Source of the DNA: Zasmidium citrigriseum
Taxonomy: Eukaryota; Ascomycota; Dothideomycetes; Mycosphaerellales; Mycosphaerellaceae
Assembly: GCA_002786025.1 (NCBI GenBank)
Contig: NHNW01000005.1
Span: 744,001 to 808,000 of the forward strand
Direction: 5' to 3'
DNA length: 64,000 nt
Part shown: positions 55,422 through 64,000 of the stretch, in pieces
Layout: each line of letters begins with the position of its first letter
Numbering within the stretch: position 1 is the stretch's first letter
The notes under the pieces: generated by a model
The model's input: the letters and a program-made list of their open reading frames with translations, nothing else
Told to the model about the DNA's origin: nothing
Databases searched by the model: none
Translations under genes and position numbers: made by a program

Positions 55422-58400
55422 ATGTCGGCCGAATCGCCTGTACGGCCGTCGCGACGAGCGGCGTCGCGGAAGAAGGTTGTTCTGGACGAAGACGACTCAG
55501 ATATCGAAAACAGCGTGGCCAGCCGCGCGCAAGACGAGGACGATGAAGAGGAGTTCACGCCTGCCCTAAAGAGCGCGAGATCGCCAAGACGGAAGACCAC
55601 AGGAGAGGCCACTCCGAGACGCAGGACCACAAACACGCGCCGGACCAGAACTGGAGAATCTGTGGAATCATCGATCGAGCCATCGCAAGTTTTCAGTCCT
55701 CCACCAGAGAGTGTAGCAGACGAGCCGCCATCGCCTGCGAAAAAATCGCCACCGAAACGACGAAGTGTCAAAGATGCGCGTGCTGCGCGCAAGAGCAGAG
55801 CCTCGCGTGTATCGATAGCACCGGATGCGCCTGAGCTGCCTCCTACACTTCCCACGCCGCAAGCGACCGTATCTCCAGAACCAAGATCACCCACTTCACG
55901 GCAAGGCACACCGCTGACTGATATCACGGAATCTGCGATCAACGAACAGACGCCAAGAGAAGTGAGACGGGACCAGACTGTTGATGAGGAGATACAAGAC
56001 GAGACTGAAGGCCCAGCGACGCCAAAGGCATCCCATCGTAACACACCGACCAAGATGGAGGGAGACGACGATGTCGACATGACTGACGTCCCGGAGGCTC
56101 CCAAGACTGAGTCCAGAGTGGAAGTCAAGAAGATCGATCCCAATATCACCAAGCTGGAGAGACCAATGGATATCGTGGTTCGGAAAAGAGCAATCGGCGT
56201 GCCGCAGTCGCATGAACCTGCTGAAGCCAAGCCCAGAATGACGATTACCTACCTGATTCTGACCAACTTCAAATCTTACGCTGGACGACAAGAGGTTGGG
56301 CCATTCCATGCATCATTTTCCTCGGTCGTGGGACCAAACGGTTCCGGCAAGAGCAATGTCATCGACTCACTGCTCTTCGTGTTTGGTTTCCGCGCGAGCA
56401 AGATGCGTCAAGGCAAGATCTCTGCTCTGATTCACAACAGCGCACAATACCCAGATCTGGACTACTGCGAGGTTGAAGTTCACTTCCAGATGGTTATGGA
56501 CGAGCCAAACGGAGAATCGGCAGTCGTTCCAGACTCGCAGCTGGTCGTTTCTCGACGAGCGTTCAAAAACAACAGTAGCAAATACTACATTAACGGAAAG
56601 ACCTCGGACTTCACGACCGTGACGACGCTCCTCAAAGACAGAGGTATCGACCTTGATCACAAGCGATTCTTGATCTTGCAGGGTGAGGTCGAGTCGATTG
56701 CCCAGATGAAGCCCAAAGCAGCCAACGAGCACGACGATGGTCTTCTGGAGTATCTCGAGGACATCATTGGCACTTCGAAGTACAAGACTCCCATCGAGGA
56801 GGCCGCGGCCGAGACAGAAGCCCTGAACGAGGTCTGCTCGGAGAAGAGCAATCGTGTTCAGCATGTCGAAAAGGAGAAGAATGGACTGGAAAGCAAGAAA
56901 GACAAGGCTTTGGCGTACTTGCGAGACGAAAATGACCTGGCTTCGAAGCAATCTGCTCTTTATCAGATCTACGTTGCTGAGTGCGGCGACAATGTCCAGG
57001 TCTCGGAGGAGGCTATTGGTCAGATTCAAGAGCAACTTAACGAGGAGCTCAATCGACATAATGGAGCTGAAGAGGAGATCAAGTCCATGGAGAAGCAGCA
57101 CAAAGCCGAATCCAAGGCCTACGACAAGATGGCGAAAGAGACTCAAGCCCTTACAAAACAGGCAAACGATCTTGAAAAGCAGGCAGTCAAGTTCGAAGAG
57201 CAAAAGAAGCATCACAAGAACAAGCAAAAGAAGCTCGAGAAGACTCGCGACACGTCTACATTTGAGATTGCCCAATCCCAGACATTGGCGACGCAAGCCA
57301 TTGCAGACATTGAGCGGCTTGGAGCTGAGATCGAGGACCTGGAGCAGGAGATGCAAGCGGAAGATCAGGAGCTTGCCAAGATTCGTGAATCTTTGAAAGG
57401 CAAGACGCAAGGCATCAGCGATGAGATCGCTGCGAAGCAGAAGCAGCTCGAGCCATGGAACGCCAAAATTAATGACAAGCAGTCGTCTATCGCTGTAGCA
57501 CAGAGCGAGCTGGACATCCTGCGTGAGCGAGAGAATGCAGGTGCAACAGCCATTGCTGAGGTCGAAGCAAAGATCGCAGACCTGCAAGAGAAGCGAGAGG
57601 CCAAGGCCGCAGAGATCGAAGAGTGCAAGAAGCAACGCAAAGCAGCTGAGAAGGAGGCACAAAGCGCTCAGAAGAACCTCGATGGTGTTGCAGCGAAGGA
57701 ACCGGCCCTTAAGTCCAAGCTGTCCAACGCCAGACAAAAGGCAGACGAGGCACGAGCAAGTCTATCCGCGACCCAGAGCCAAGGGAATGTCCTTGCTGGC
57801 CTCACTCGCCTCAAGGACTCCGGTCGTGTTGAGGGCTTCCATGGACGGTTGGGCAACCTCGGTGCGATCGACGCTAAGTACGACATTGCAATCTCCACGG
57901 CTTGCCCATCACTGGACAACATGGTTGTCGACACTGTCGAATGTGCTCAGCAATGCATTGACTACCTAAGGAAGAACAACCTTGGTCGGGCAAACTTCAT
58001 CTGTCTAGATAAGCTGCCCAAGCGCGATCTGTCGGCCATCGAAACGCCAGAGAACTGCTCTCGCCTTTTTGACCTGGTCAAGAGCAAGCATGAGCGTTTC
58101 CGGCCAGCATTCTACAGCGTGCTGCAGAACACCCTCGTGGCGAATGATTCTCAACAGGCCGATCGCGTCGCATACGGCGCAAAGCGATGGCGAGTAGTTA
58201 GCTTGGAGGGTAAGCTCATCGACAAGTCTGGTGTCATGAGCGGTGGTGGTAACAGGGTTACCAAAGGCGCCATGTCATCCAAGGTCGCCGCAGACACCAC
58301 CAAAGAGCAGGTCTCTAAGCTTGAGGTCGATCGTGATGGTCTCGAGGAGGAGTACTCTGCTCTTCAACAACAGCAGCGCGAGTTGGAAAGCCATGTGAGA

Positions 58401-59932
58401 GACCTCCAAAGCCAGATTCCCAAGCTCGATACTCAGGTACAGAAGCTTGGTTTGGAACTGGGCAGCATTGACCGCAACATTGAGGACTCCCAGAAGCGCA
58501 TTCAAGAATTGGCCGCAGAGCAGCAGACCGCAAAGTCGGACAAGAGCAAGCTGGCAAGCCTAGAGAAGAGCATCGCCTCCATGGAGAAGGAAGTCTCAAA
58601 ACTGCAATCTGAGACCGAAGGCATCGAGGCCGAGATCAAGGAGCTTCAAGACAAGATTATGGAAATCGGCGGTGTCAAGCTACGTACGCAGAAGGCCAAG
58701 GTCGATGGGCTGAAGGAGCAGATCGCCGCACTCAACGAGCAGCTGAGCACTGCAGAGGTCTCGAAGACCAAGGCAGAGAAGGCTAAAGCCAAGCACGAAA
58801 AGGCTCTCGCTGATGCTGAGAAGGATCTTGACAAGATCGCTACCGAGCTCGAGAAGGTCGAGGAAGATGGCCGGTCGCAGAACTCGGGCTCTTCTGAGAT
58901 CAGGAGGCAAGAGCAGGAGGCCAAGATCGCCCTCGAGGAGAAGCAGTCGGAACTGGACGAGCTCAAGAAGCAGATTGATGAGGCCACTGCCGAGCTGAAC
59001 CAAACTCGTGGTGCTGAAGTTGAGATGCGCAACCAGCTCGAGGAGAACCAGAAACACCTCGCCCACAACCAGAAGCAACAGAGGCATTGGCAAGAGAAGC
59101 TCAGCAAGCTTACTCTCCAGAATGTCAGCGAGGAGGGCGAAGAGAAGGAACCCGAGCCCGTTCCTGAACTCTCTCGCGACGAGTTGGAGGACCTCGACAA
59201 GGACGACCTAAAGGCCCAGATCGCTTCTCTCGAGGAGCGAACTTCTCAACACGTTGAGCTGTCGGTCCTGTCTGAGTATCGTCGCCGTGTCAACGAGTAC
59301 AACAGCAGACTTGAAGACCTCAACTCTGCACTCACTGCCCGCGACACGGCAAAGAAGCGCACCGACGAACTTCGCCGCATGCGTCTCGAAGGTTTCATGG
59401 AAGGCTTCTCGACCATCTCTCTCCGACTCAAAGAGATGTACCAAATGATCACAATGGGCGGCAACGCCGAGCTCGAGCTCGTCGACTCCCTCGACCCCTT
59501 CTCGGAAGGCATCCTCTTCTCCGTCATGCCACCCAAGAAGAGTTGGAAGAACATTGGCAACCTGTCCGGTGGTGAGAAGACGCTTTCGTCACTGGCCCTG
59601 GTTTTTGCGCTGCATCACTACAAGCCCACACCCTTGTATGTCATGGATGAGATTGACGCCGCCTTGGATTTCCGGAATGTCAGCATTGTGGCGGCGTATA
59701 TCAAGGAGCGGACGAAGAATGCCCAGTTTATTGTTATTTCGTTACGGAATAACATGTTTGAGTTGGCGTCGAGGCTTGTTGGTGTTTTCAAAGGTATGAA
59801 CCCTCCGGCTTCTTGCAGGCTTTTGAGACATTTTGCTGACTTCTTTGCGTTGCAGTTAACCATATGACGAAATCCGTTGCGATTGAGAACAAGGATTACA
59901 TCGTCCCCCGTGTACAGAATGCTGCCGCTTGA
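55422..59932 (+). CDS. SMC4: Condensin subunit Smc4
   Basis: join(55422..59793,59856..59932), 1482 residues. The 62-bp intron (GTATGA...TGCAG) gives the C-terminal VNHMTKSVAIENKDYIV. The N-terminal ~280 residues are disordered, basic and S/P/T-rich with many SP/TP sites. Head: TNFKSYAG and Walker A GPNGSGKSN (~303). Long coiled coils rich in E, K and Q lie at ~440-770 and ~950-1330. The hinge is at ~789-912 (GFHGRLGNLGAIDAKYDIAIS...GRANFICLDKLP). Then come the signature NLSGGEKTLSSLALVFALHH (~1378) and Walker B LYVMDEIDAALD (~1404). Smc4 pairs with Smc2 in condensin, which compacts mitotic chromosomes. The N-terminal extension before the head and the PLYVMDEIDAALD segment favour Smc4 over other SMCs. 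All ATPase motifs are intact. Confidence 0.93.
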
Positions 59933-60653
59933 GAAGGCACTTGGGAGGACCTGTTGATGACATGATTGTGATGCAGGCGTTTGTTTGGATTGAGACCTGG
60001 TTATGAGGGACGACAAGGTCCAGGTTCTCGAGGTTTTGGGTTTCGGAGAGTGGGATCAATGCCAAGCTTTCAAGTTCGACTTCACCTTTTCTCGCAATCT
60101 TTCAGCCTCAGCCCTATGGAAGGATTTGGTGATATGTGTGGCTTTGATGACTTCAATGGCGGTCGCTACGGGTCCGACGAGCTGAGAGTGGAGCTGAGAG
60201 GATGCAGCCTTACAGAAGGATCTCCTCGTGGCTCCGGAAAACAGCTGTCAGGGAGACCCTTGCTCTCGGTCACAGGTTTGCAGTATCAGACCAATGCTGG
60301 ATCTCTGCTTGATGGGAAAAGTTTGGCGAGAGTTGATGCTAATTGCGAAGAGCAATGGGTTGCCGTGATGGACCCTAGAAAGATTGTCGATAGGAGGATT
60401 GGGTCTCACCTCACTAATCCGGTAGTTGGTAGCTGCTTGTTGTGGCTGGCTTGCTGCGTGGTTGACAAGAGCTGCGCGAAGTGCGAGAAATGGTCCGAAT
60501 AGGGAATTGTCGATGCAGCATGCCTGAGACGAGGTGAGTAGCGCATTGGCGAGAAGGCGGTAAGGCCATCATAAGTACATGTACTTCTTCCAACCCCTAC
60601 TCTCTGCCTCCCTCCACCCCTTCCCCATTCTCTCCTTCCCACCACCCATCAAA
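59933..60653. other. Intergenic region, no gene supported
   Basis: 721 bp. A 173-codon frame (59981-60502) overlaps the likely SMC4 3' UTR and shows no recognisable motif. A pyrimidine-rich tract (~60590-60650) precedes the next ATG. Confidence 0.4.
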
Positions 60654-62007
60654 ATGTCCACCCCAAACGCTCCTCTGCGTGTGACCATAATCGGCGCCGG
60701 CATAGCCGGCCTCACAACCGCCCTCGCCCTCCTCCACAACAACCACACCGTCACCCTCCTCGAAAAATCCACTTTCCACCGCGAAACCGGCGCCGCAATG
60801 TACATCTCCCCCAACTCCTCTCGTCTCCTCCTTCGCCTAGGCTGGGACCCCGCCTCCTCTTGCGCAAATCTCTGCGAAGGTGCTGTATCGATTCTAGGCG
60901 AAACGGGCGAGGTGCGGAATAAGATGGGTTTCGAGGGGGTGGCGGAGAAATGGGGGGCTCCGTGGCTATTGGTGCATCGGGTGGATTTGCATGATGTACT
61001 TAAGAGGATGGTGAGCGAAGCGGGGGCGAAGTTGGAACTTGGGGTTAATGTTGAGAGTGTTGATGCGGAAGGCGGGACCGTCACACTCGACGATGGGAGA
61101 GTGTTTGAAAGCGACGTGATCATCGGCGCAGATGGAAATAATTCCATCGCCCGAACAGCCGTTGCCCCGAATTCCAAATTGCGGCCTTGGGGGAAGAGTT
61201 GTTATCGGTATTTGGTTAGTAAAGAGATTCTGAAGAGTGATCCAGAGACGAGGGGGTTGGTCGAGGAAGATGGGTATTTTCTGGATGTGCTTGCGAATGA
61301 TCGGAAGTTTGTGGCGTATCCTTGTCGTGAGAGTCGGGAGATGAATTTTGCGTGTTTTTTGCCGGATGAGCAACTTGGGGGGACTGGGGATGGTAAGCAT
61401 TATCATTCAAACTTTTGAAGATATGTGTGACGTGCTGACTGTGAGAATGGTCAGATTGGGACCAACAAGGCAACAAAGCGAAACTGATGAAGGGGTTTGA
61501 GAATTTCTATCCCGCCGCGAAGAAGATGCTGAGTTTTGCGGATGAGGATTTGAAGGTTTGGCAGTTGGTGGATATGGATCAGTTGGAGAGGTGGAATAAG
61601 GGGCGGTTGGCGTTGATTGGGGATGCGGCGCATCCTTTTTTGCCTTGTGAGTCTCATGACCCACTTTGAGTGTTCTTACTAACGACGACTTCGTAGTCCT
61701 AGGCCAAGGCGCCGCACAAGCTATCGAAGACGCTGTCTCTGTGGCGAATGTTCTTCAGCCTGGTACGAAGCCTTCTGAGGTTCCGGAGTTGATGAAGTTG
61801 TATGATAGCATTCGTCGTGAACGGGTCAACTATGTCCAGGACCAGACGAGACTGAATGGTCGTGATGAGGACAAGGGGAGGCCGCCGCCGAGTGCGCTGT
61901 TTGGAATGTTGGACTACTGCCATAAGCATGATGAGTGGGAGAACACGAGGGAGAAGTTGGAGGAGTGGCGAAAAGAGCGGGCGACGAATGCGATCAATGG
62001 TCATTAG
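60654..62007 (+). CDS. FAD-dependent monooxygenase (salicylate hydroxylase-like)
   Basis: join(60654..61392,61455..61646,61697..62007), 413 residues. Introns are 62 bp (GTAAGC, GTGCTGACTG, GTCAG) and 50 bp (GTGAGT, TACTAACG, CGTAG). The ATG at 60654 follows CAAA; an in-frame ATG 75 bp upstream is less likely. Motifs: GxGxxG in TIIGAGIAGLTTALAL (~12), the DG motif VIIGADGNNSIAR (~160) and GDAAHPFLP with LGQGAAQAIEDA (~300), all of the class A flavoprotein hydroxylases. An Arg of the substrate/FAD region (VHRVDLHDVL) is present. The closest type by these motifs is the salicylate/6-hydroxynicotinate hydroxylase group; substrates range widely and this one is unknown. No signal peptide. Possibly linked with the adjacent sulfotransferase-like gene, with which it is convergent. 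Confidence 0.85.
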
Positions 62008-62082
62008 ATCATGAGCCCATTTCTTGAGCAGAGTCAGCTAAAGTTTGAAGCACTTTATGCCCGTCAAACTACTCACTTGATC

Positions 62083-63036
62083 TCAGACCCTCAACCTCCT
62101 CTCCCTCAAATACTCATAATGCGGCATCGCAATCCCCACCAACTCCTCAATCAACCGACTCCGCTCCTCCCCAAACTCCTCCTCCCACTTCCTTCTCTCA
62201 GCATCCAAATCAAGATTCTTCGCCGCACGATCCGGTCTCATACCCTCCGAATTGACCAAAGACTCCTGCATCCTCAAAAGCATGGGATGCATTTCCTGTC
62301 GTTCCTTCTCCGTTGCCTTCGGCCACGATACGATGGCTTTCGCTGGATCTAGGCCAATTTTGCTTGTCAAGTGTCGAACGAAGGCTTCGCTGGTCATGTA
62401 GTCGTCCGCGTCTGCGACTATGGGCTCGATGTCGTGGGCGATGTAGTAGTCGTAGAGGTCGCGGTACCAGCCGAGGTGAGTGCTTGTTAACCAGTTTGCC
62501 CGGGTTGCGCCTGTGTAGAGGGTGTTTACGGCGCGGTAGCTGGATGGGACGTAGAGTATTGGATTGCGGATTGTGATCACAGGGACGGTGCCTGGAAGTA
62601 ATAGGAGGTCGTCGGGGACTGTGGTGAAGTTGAGGCTGTGATCGCTCCTGGTCTGGTCTGATGTGGTGACGACTTCTAGGTTTCGTTCTGGGGTGACGGC
62701 GAAGATGGCGTGTTCGTGCATGTAGAGGGTTTTGTTCTGTACCGTCAGCGATTGCAAACATGGCGAAAGGTGGAAGACACGTACTGAATCTTGGGCCTCC
62801 TTCAGGGCAGCTTTCCATGTCTGAGCAGCTTCTTTGCTCTTCTCTTCGTATTGTTGCCGATCTTGGTTTGATTCGTCGTCGATGTTCTCACCCCGAAGCC
62901 AGTTATGCTGTTGAATCACCGCCGCCTCGTGGGGATGCCAACACCATTTGAGATTCTCTTGCTTGGAGAATACCATCTTTTCCAAAAGATGGCATCCACT
63001 CCGCGGTAGAGACCAGAAAACGATCTGAGAAGGCAT
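62083..63036 (-). CDS. Sulfotransferase-like P-loop protein
   Basis: complement(join(62083..62736,62785..63036)), 301 residues. The 48-bp intron (GTACGT, GCTGACGG, TACAG) is phase 0, in frame and stop-free, so it is invisible to ORF finding; splicing joins EAQDS to NKTLYMHEHA. The start MPSQIVFWSLPRSGCHLLEKM carries a PAPS 5'-phosphosulfate loop-like motif (LPRSGCHLL). TVPVITIRNPILYVPSSYRA resembles the 3'-phosphate motif (R...S). Conserved DYDxx-type acidic residues follow (ADADDYMTSEAFVRHL). Fungal genomes contain such proteins of ~300 residues, but their acceptors are mostly unknown. No membrane segment or signal peptide, so it is likely cytosolic. The last third is K/E/R-rich. An alternative P-loop kinase-like function cannot be excluded. 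Confidence 0.72.
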   Translation of the reverse strand: MPSQIVFWSLPRSGCHLLEKMVFSKQENLKWCWHPHEAAVIQQHNWLRGENIDDESNQDRQQYEEKSKEAAQTWKAALKEAQDSVRVFHLSPCLQSLTVQNKTLYMHEHAIFAVTPERNLEVVTTSDQTRSDHSLNFTTVPDDLLLLPGTVPVITIRNPILYVPSSYRAVNTLYTGATRANWLTSTHLGWYRDLYDYYIAHDIEPIVADADDYMTSEAFVRHLTSKIGLDPAKAIVSWPKATEKERQEMHPMLLRMQESLVNSEGMRPDRAAKNLDLDAERRKWEEEFGEERSRLIEELVGIAMPHYEYLRERRLRV

Positions 63037-64000
63037 GCCTGATGGTTTTGACGGTGCTATGTTGCAGTTGGACGAAAGGGAAACGATGGGATTTCGAGTG
63101 ATGTTCTTGAGGAAAAGGATGAAGGTTCAAGATATACCCACTTCTTGATAGCCTAGTTGCTAGCGTAATAGAGCTGAAGGCTTGTCCCTTGTCGTCTTCA
63201 GCCTCTTCAGCCCTACAAGCCAAGAATTTCTCGGGCTTGCTCGCTCCTTAGAGCATTGGTATTGGCCCTCCGAAGACCTAAGAGGATCTTGTTTTTGAAA
63301 GAATCCTGATTGGAGGAGAGACGTAGGCGAGGCGTCTATCATACGGCCAGCTTGGTCGCAGAGTCGTGGGGCATTTCTCAATCGCTTCTATTCGATGGCG
63401 GCTTCCTAATCGTTCTTCAGCCTCTCAGTACCATACTGATCGGTCTGTTCCCCGATAGAACGAAAGGCCGTCAATGATGGGCACGTTCTGGATGCTCTGG
63501 GCCACGAGGCTGAAGTGATTGGCAGCTCGGGGTATCTGCAAGGCTCACTTCGACGTCGCGGTGCCCGAGAAAGGCGGAAACACAAGCCAGCTCATGAGGC
63601 AAACAATGCGTACGCAGTGCGTAGAGGCTATCGTTGTTCTGCTGACTGTCGCCAACGAGTCTTTGTGAGCGTCTGATGATGGGGCTGGCTCATTTCTTGC
63701 TGAAGACTTTCGGACATTTCAACATCGCTCCTGAGCTGACATTAAGGCACCGGCATCACCGACCATCGAGTCCGGCCTCGATGCGACGTCCTCAGAATGC
63801 ATATTGATGAGGGGAAGGTGATGAAGGAAGGAAGAGGGGTCGTCTTCATTGTAGCGAAACCTGCCTGACGTCTCCACATCCCGGCGCTTGGCCGAACCTT
63901 GTGTTGACGACACCACCGCGTCCTCGCAAGCATTACCCGCGACATGATGCAACATCATCGGCCGCTCTGCCGCGAAGGTGCATACGAGGATGATCTGGTA
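63037..64000. other. Right-end region, no gene supported
   Basis: 964 bp. It includes the promoter of the sulfotransferase-like gene. Short frames (up to 106 codons) show nothing recognisable; a gene could begin beyond the edge. Confidence 0.35.

Noticed and set aside
55370..57737. Long minus-strand frames (286 and 456 codons) opposite SMC4
   Set aside because: They are the mirror of SMC4 codon bias: low-complexity Ser/Leu-rich translations with no motifs, while the plus strand carries all SMC motifs.
1..64000. Transposons, RIP-degraded repeats, CRISPR arrays, rRNA or tRNA genes
   Set aside because: No terminal repeats, transposase or reverse-transcriptase motifs, AT-rich RIP blocks or regularly spaced repeats were seen when reading through.

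Overview
The window is nuclear DNA of a filamentous ascomycete (Pezizomycotina). I would guess Dothideomycetes, but only from the general look of the proteins. The evidence is: about 28 protein genes on both strands, most split by 44-69 bp introns with GTAAGT-like donors, CTAAC/CTGAC-like branch points and YAG acceptors; no operons, ribosome binding sites, tRNAs, transposons or CRISPR arrays that I can see; and recognisable fungal orthologues (SPT7, IFM1, CBP6, EXO1, TMA16, DAM1, CSR1-like, RSA3, SLM1, SMC4). Gene models were built by hand-splicing, so CDS coordinates span introns and the exon joins are given in the evidence.

Left part (1-14 kb): the 5' part of a VanZ-like membrane protein runs off the left edge and is divergent from SPT7 (SAGA bromodomain subunit). 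Then come a DUF6536-type membrane protein, a very large mitochondrial translation initiation factor 2 with two CCHC zinc knuckles in its N-terminal half, and, 204 bp away and divergent, a CBP6/UQCC2-like cytochrome b translation/assembly factor.

Middle (14-36 kb): this is the accessory-looking part. Two ~680-residue proteins of unknown function that begin MGQRHQ lie in direct tandem (14.25-19.06 kb) with duplicated promoters. A molybdenum-cofactor-sulfurase-like aminotransferase without a MOSC domain follows. Next is a second tandem pair of small multi-pass membrane proteins (23.06-25.53 kb), again with duplicated promoters and a small relic of the neighbouring tetraspan gene. Two further divergent members of the same membrane family lie at 33.1-35.7 kb, one broken by an in-frame TGA. 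Between them sit EXO1, TMA16, a BTB/POZ protein and another multi-pass protein.

Right part (36-64 kb): mostly core genes. These are a small basic conserved protein, DAM1 (DASH complex), a CSR1-like Sec14 lipid-transfer protein with an N-terminal membrane segment, a YTP1-like membrane protein after a 2.7 kb gene-poor stretch, RSA3 (60S assembly), SLM1 (TORC2/PtdIns(4,5)P2 effector), a secreted GH43 glycosidase, a prenylcysteine-lyase-like flavoprotein, a small serine-palmitoyltransferase-subunit-like protein, SMC4 (condensin), a FAD monooxygenase and a sulfotransferase-like P-loop protein. The last 1 kb shows no gene.

The most interesting signals are the two independent gene-plus-promoter tandem duplications, the divergent membrane-protein family with a shared Y-W/Y...D/N-P motif and one apparently dying member, the zinc-knuckle mitochondrial IF2 sharing a short intergenic region with CBP6, and the frequent introns whose length is a multiple of three and that contain no stop.
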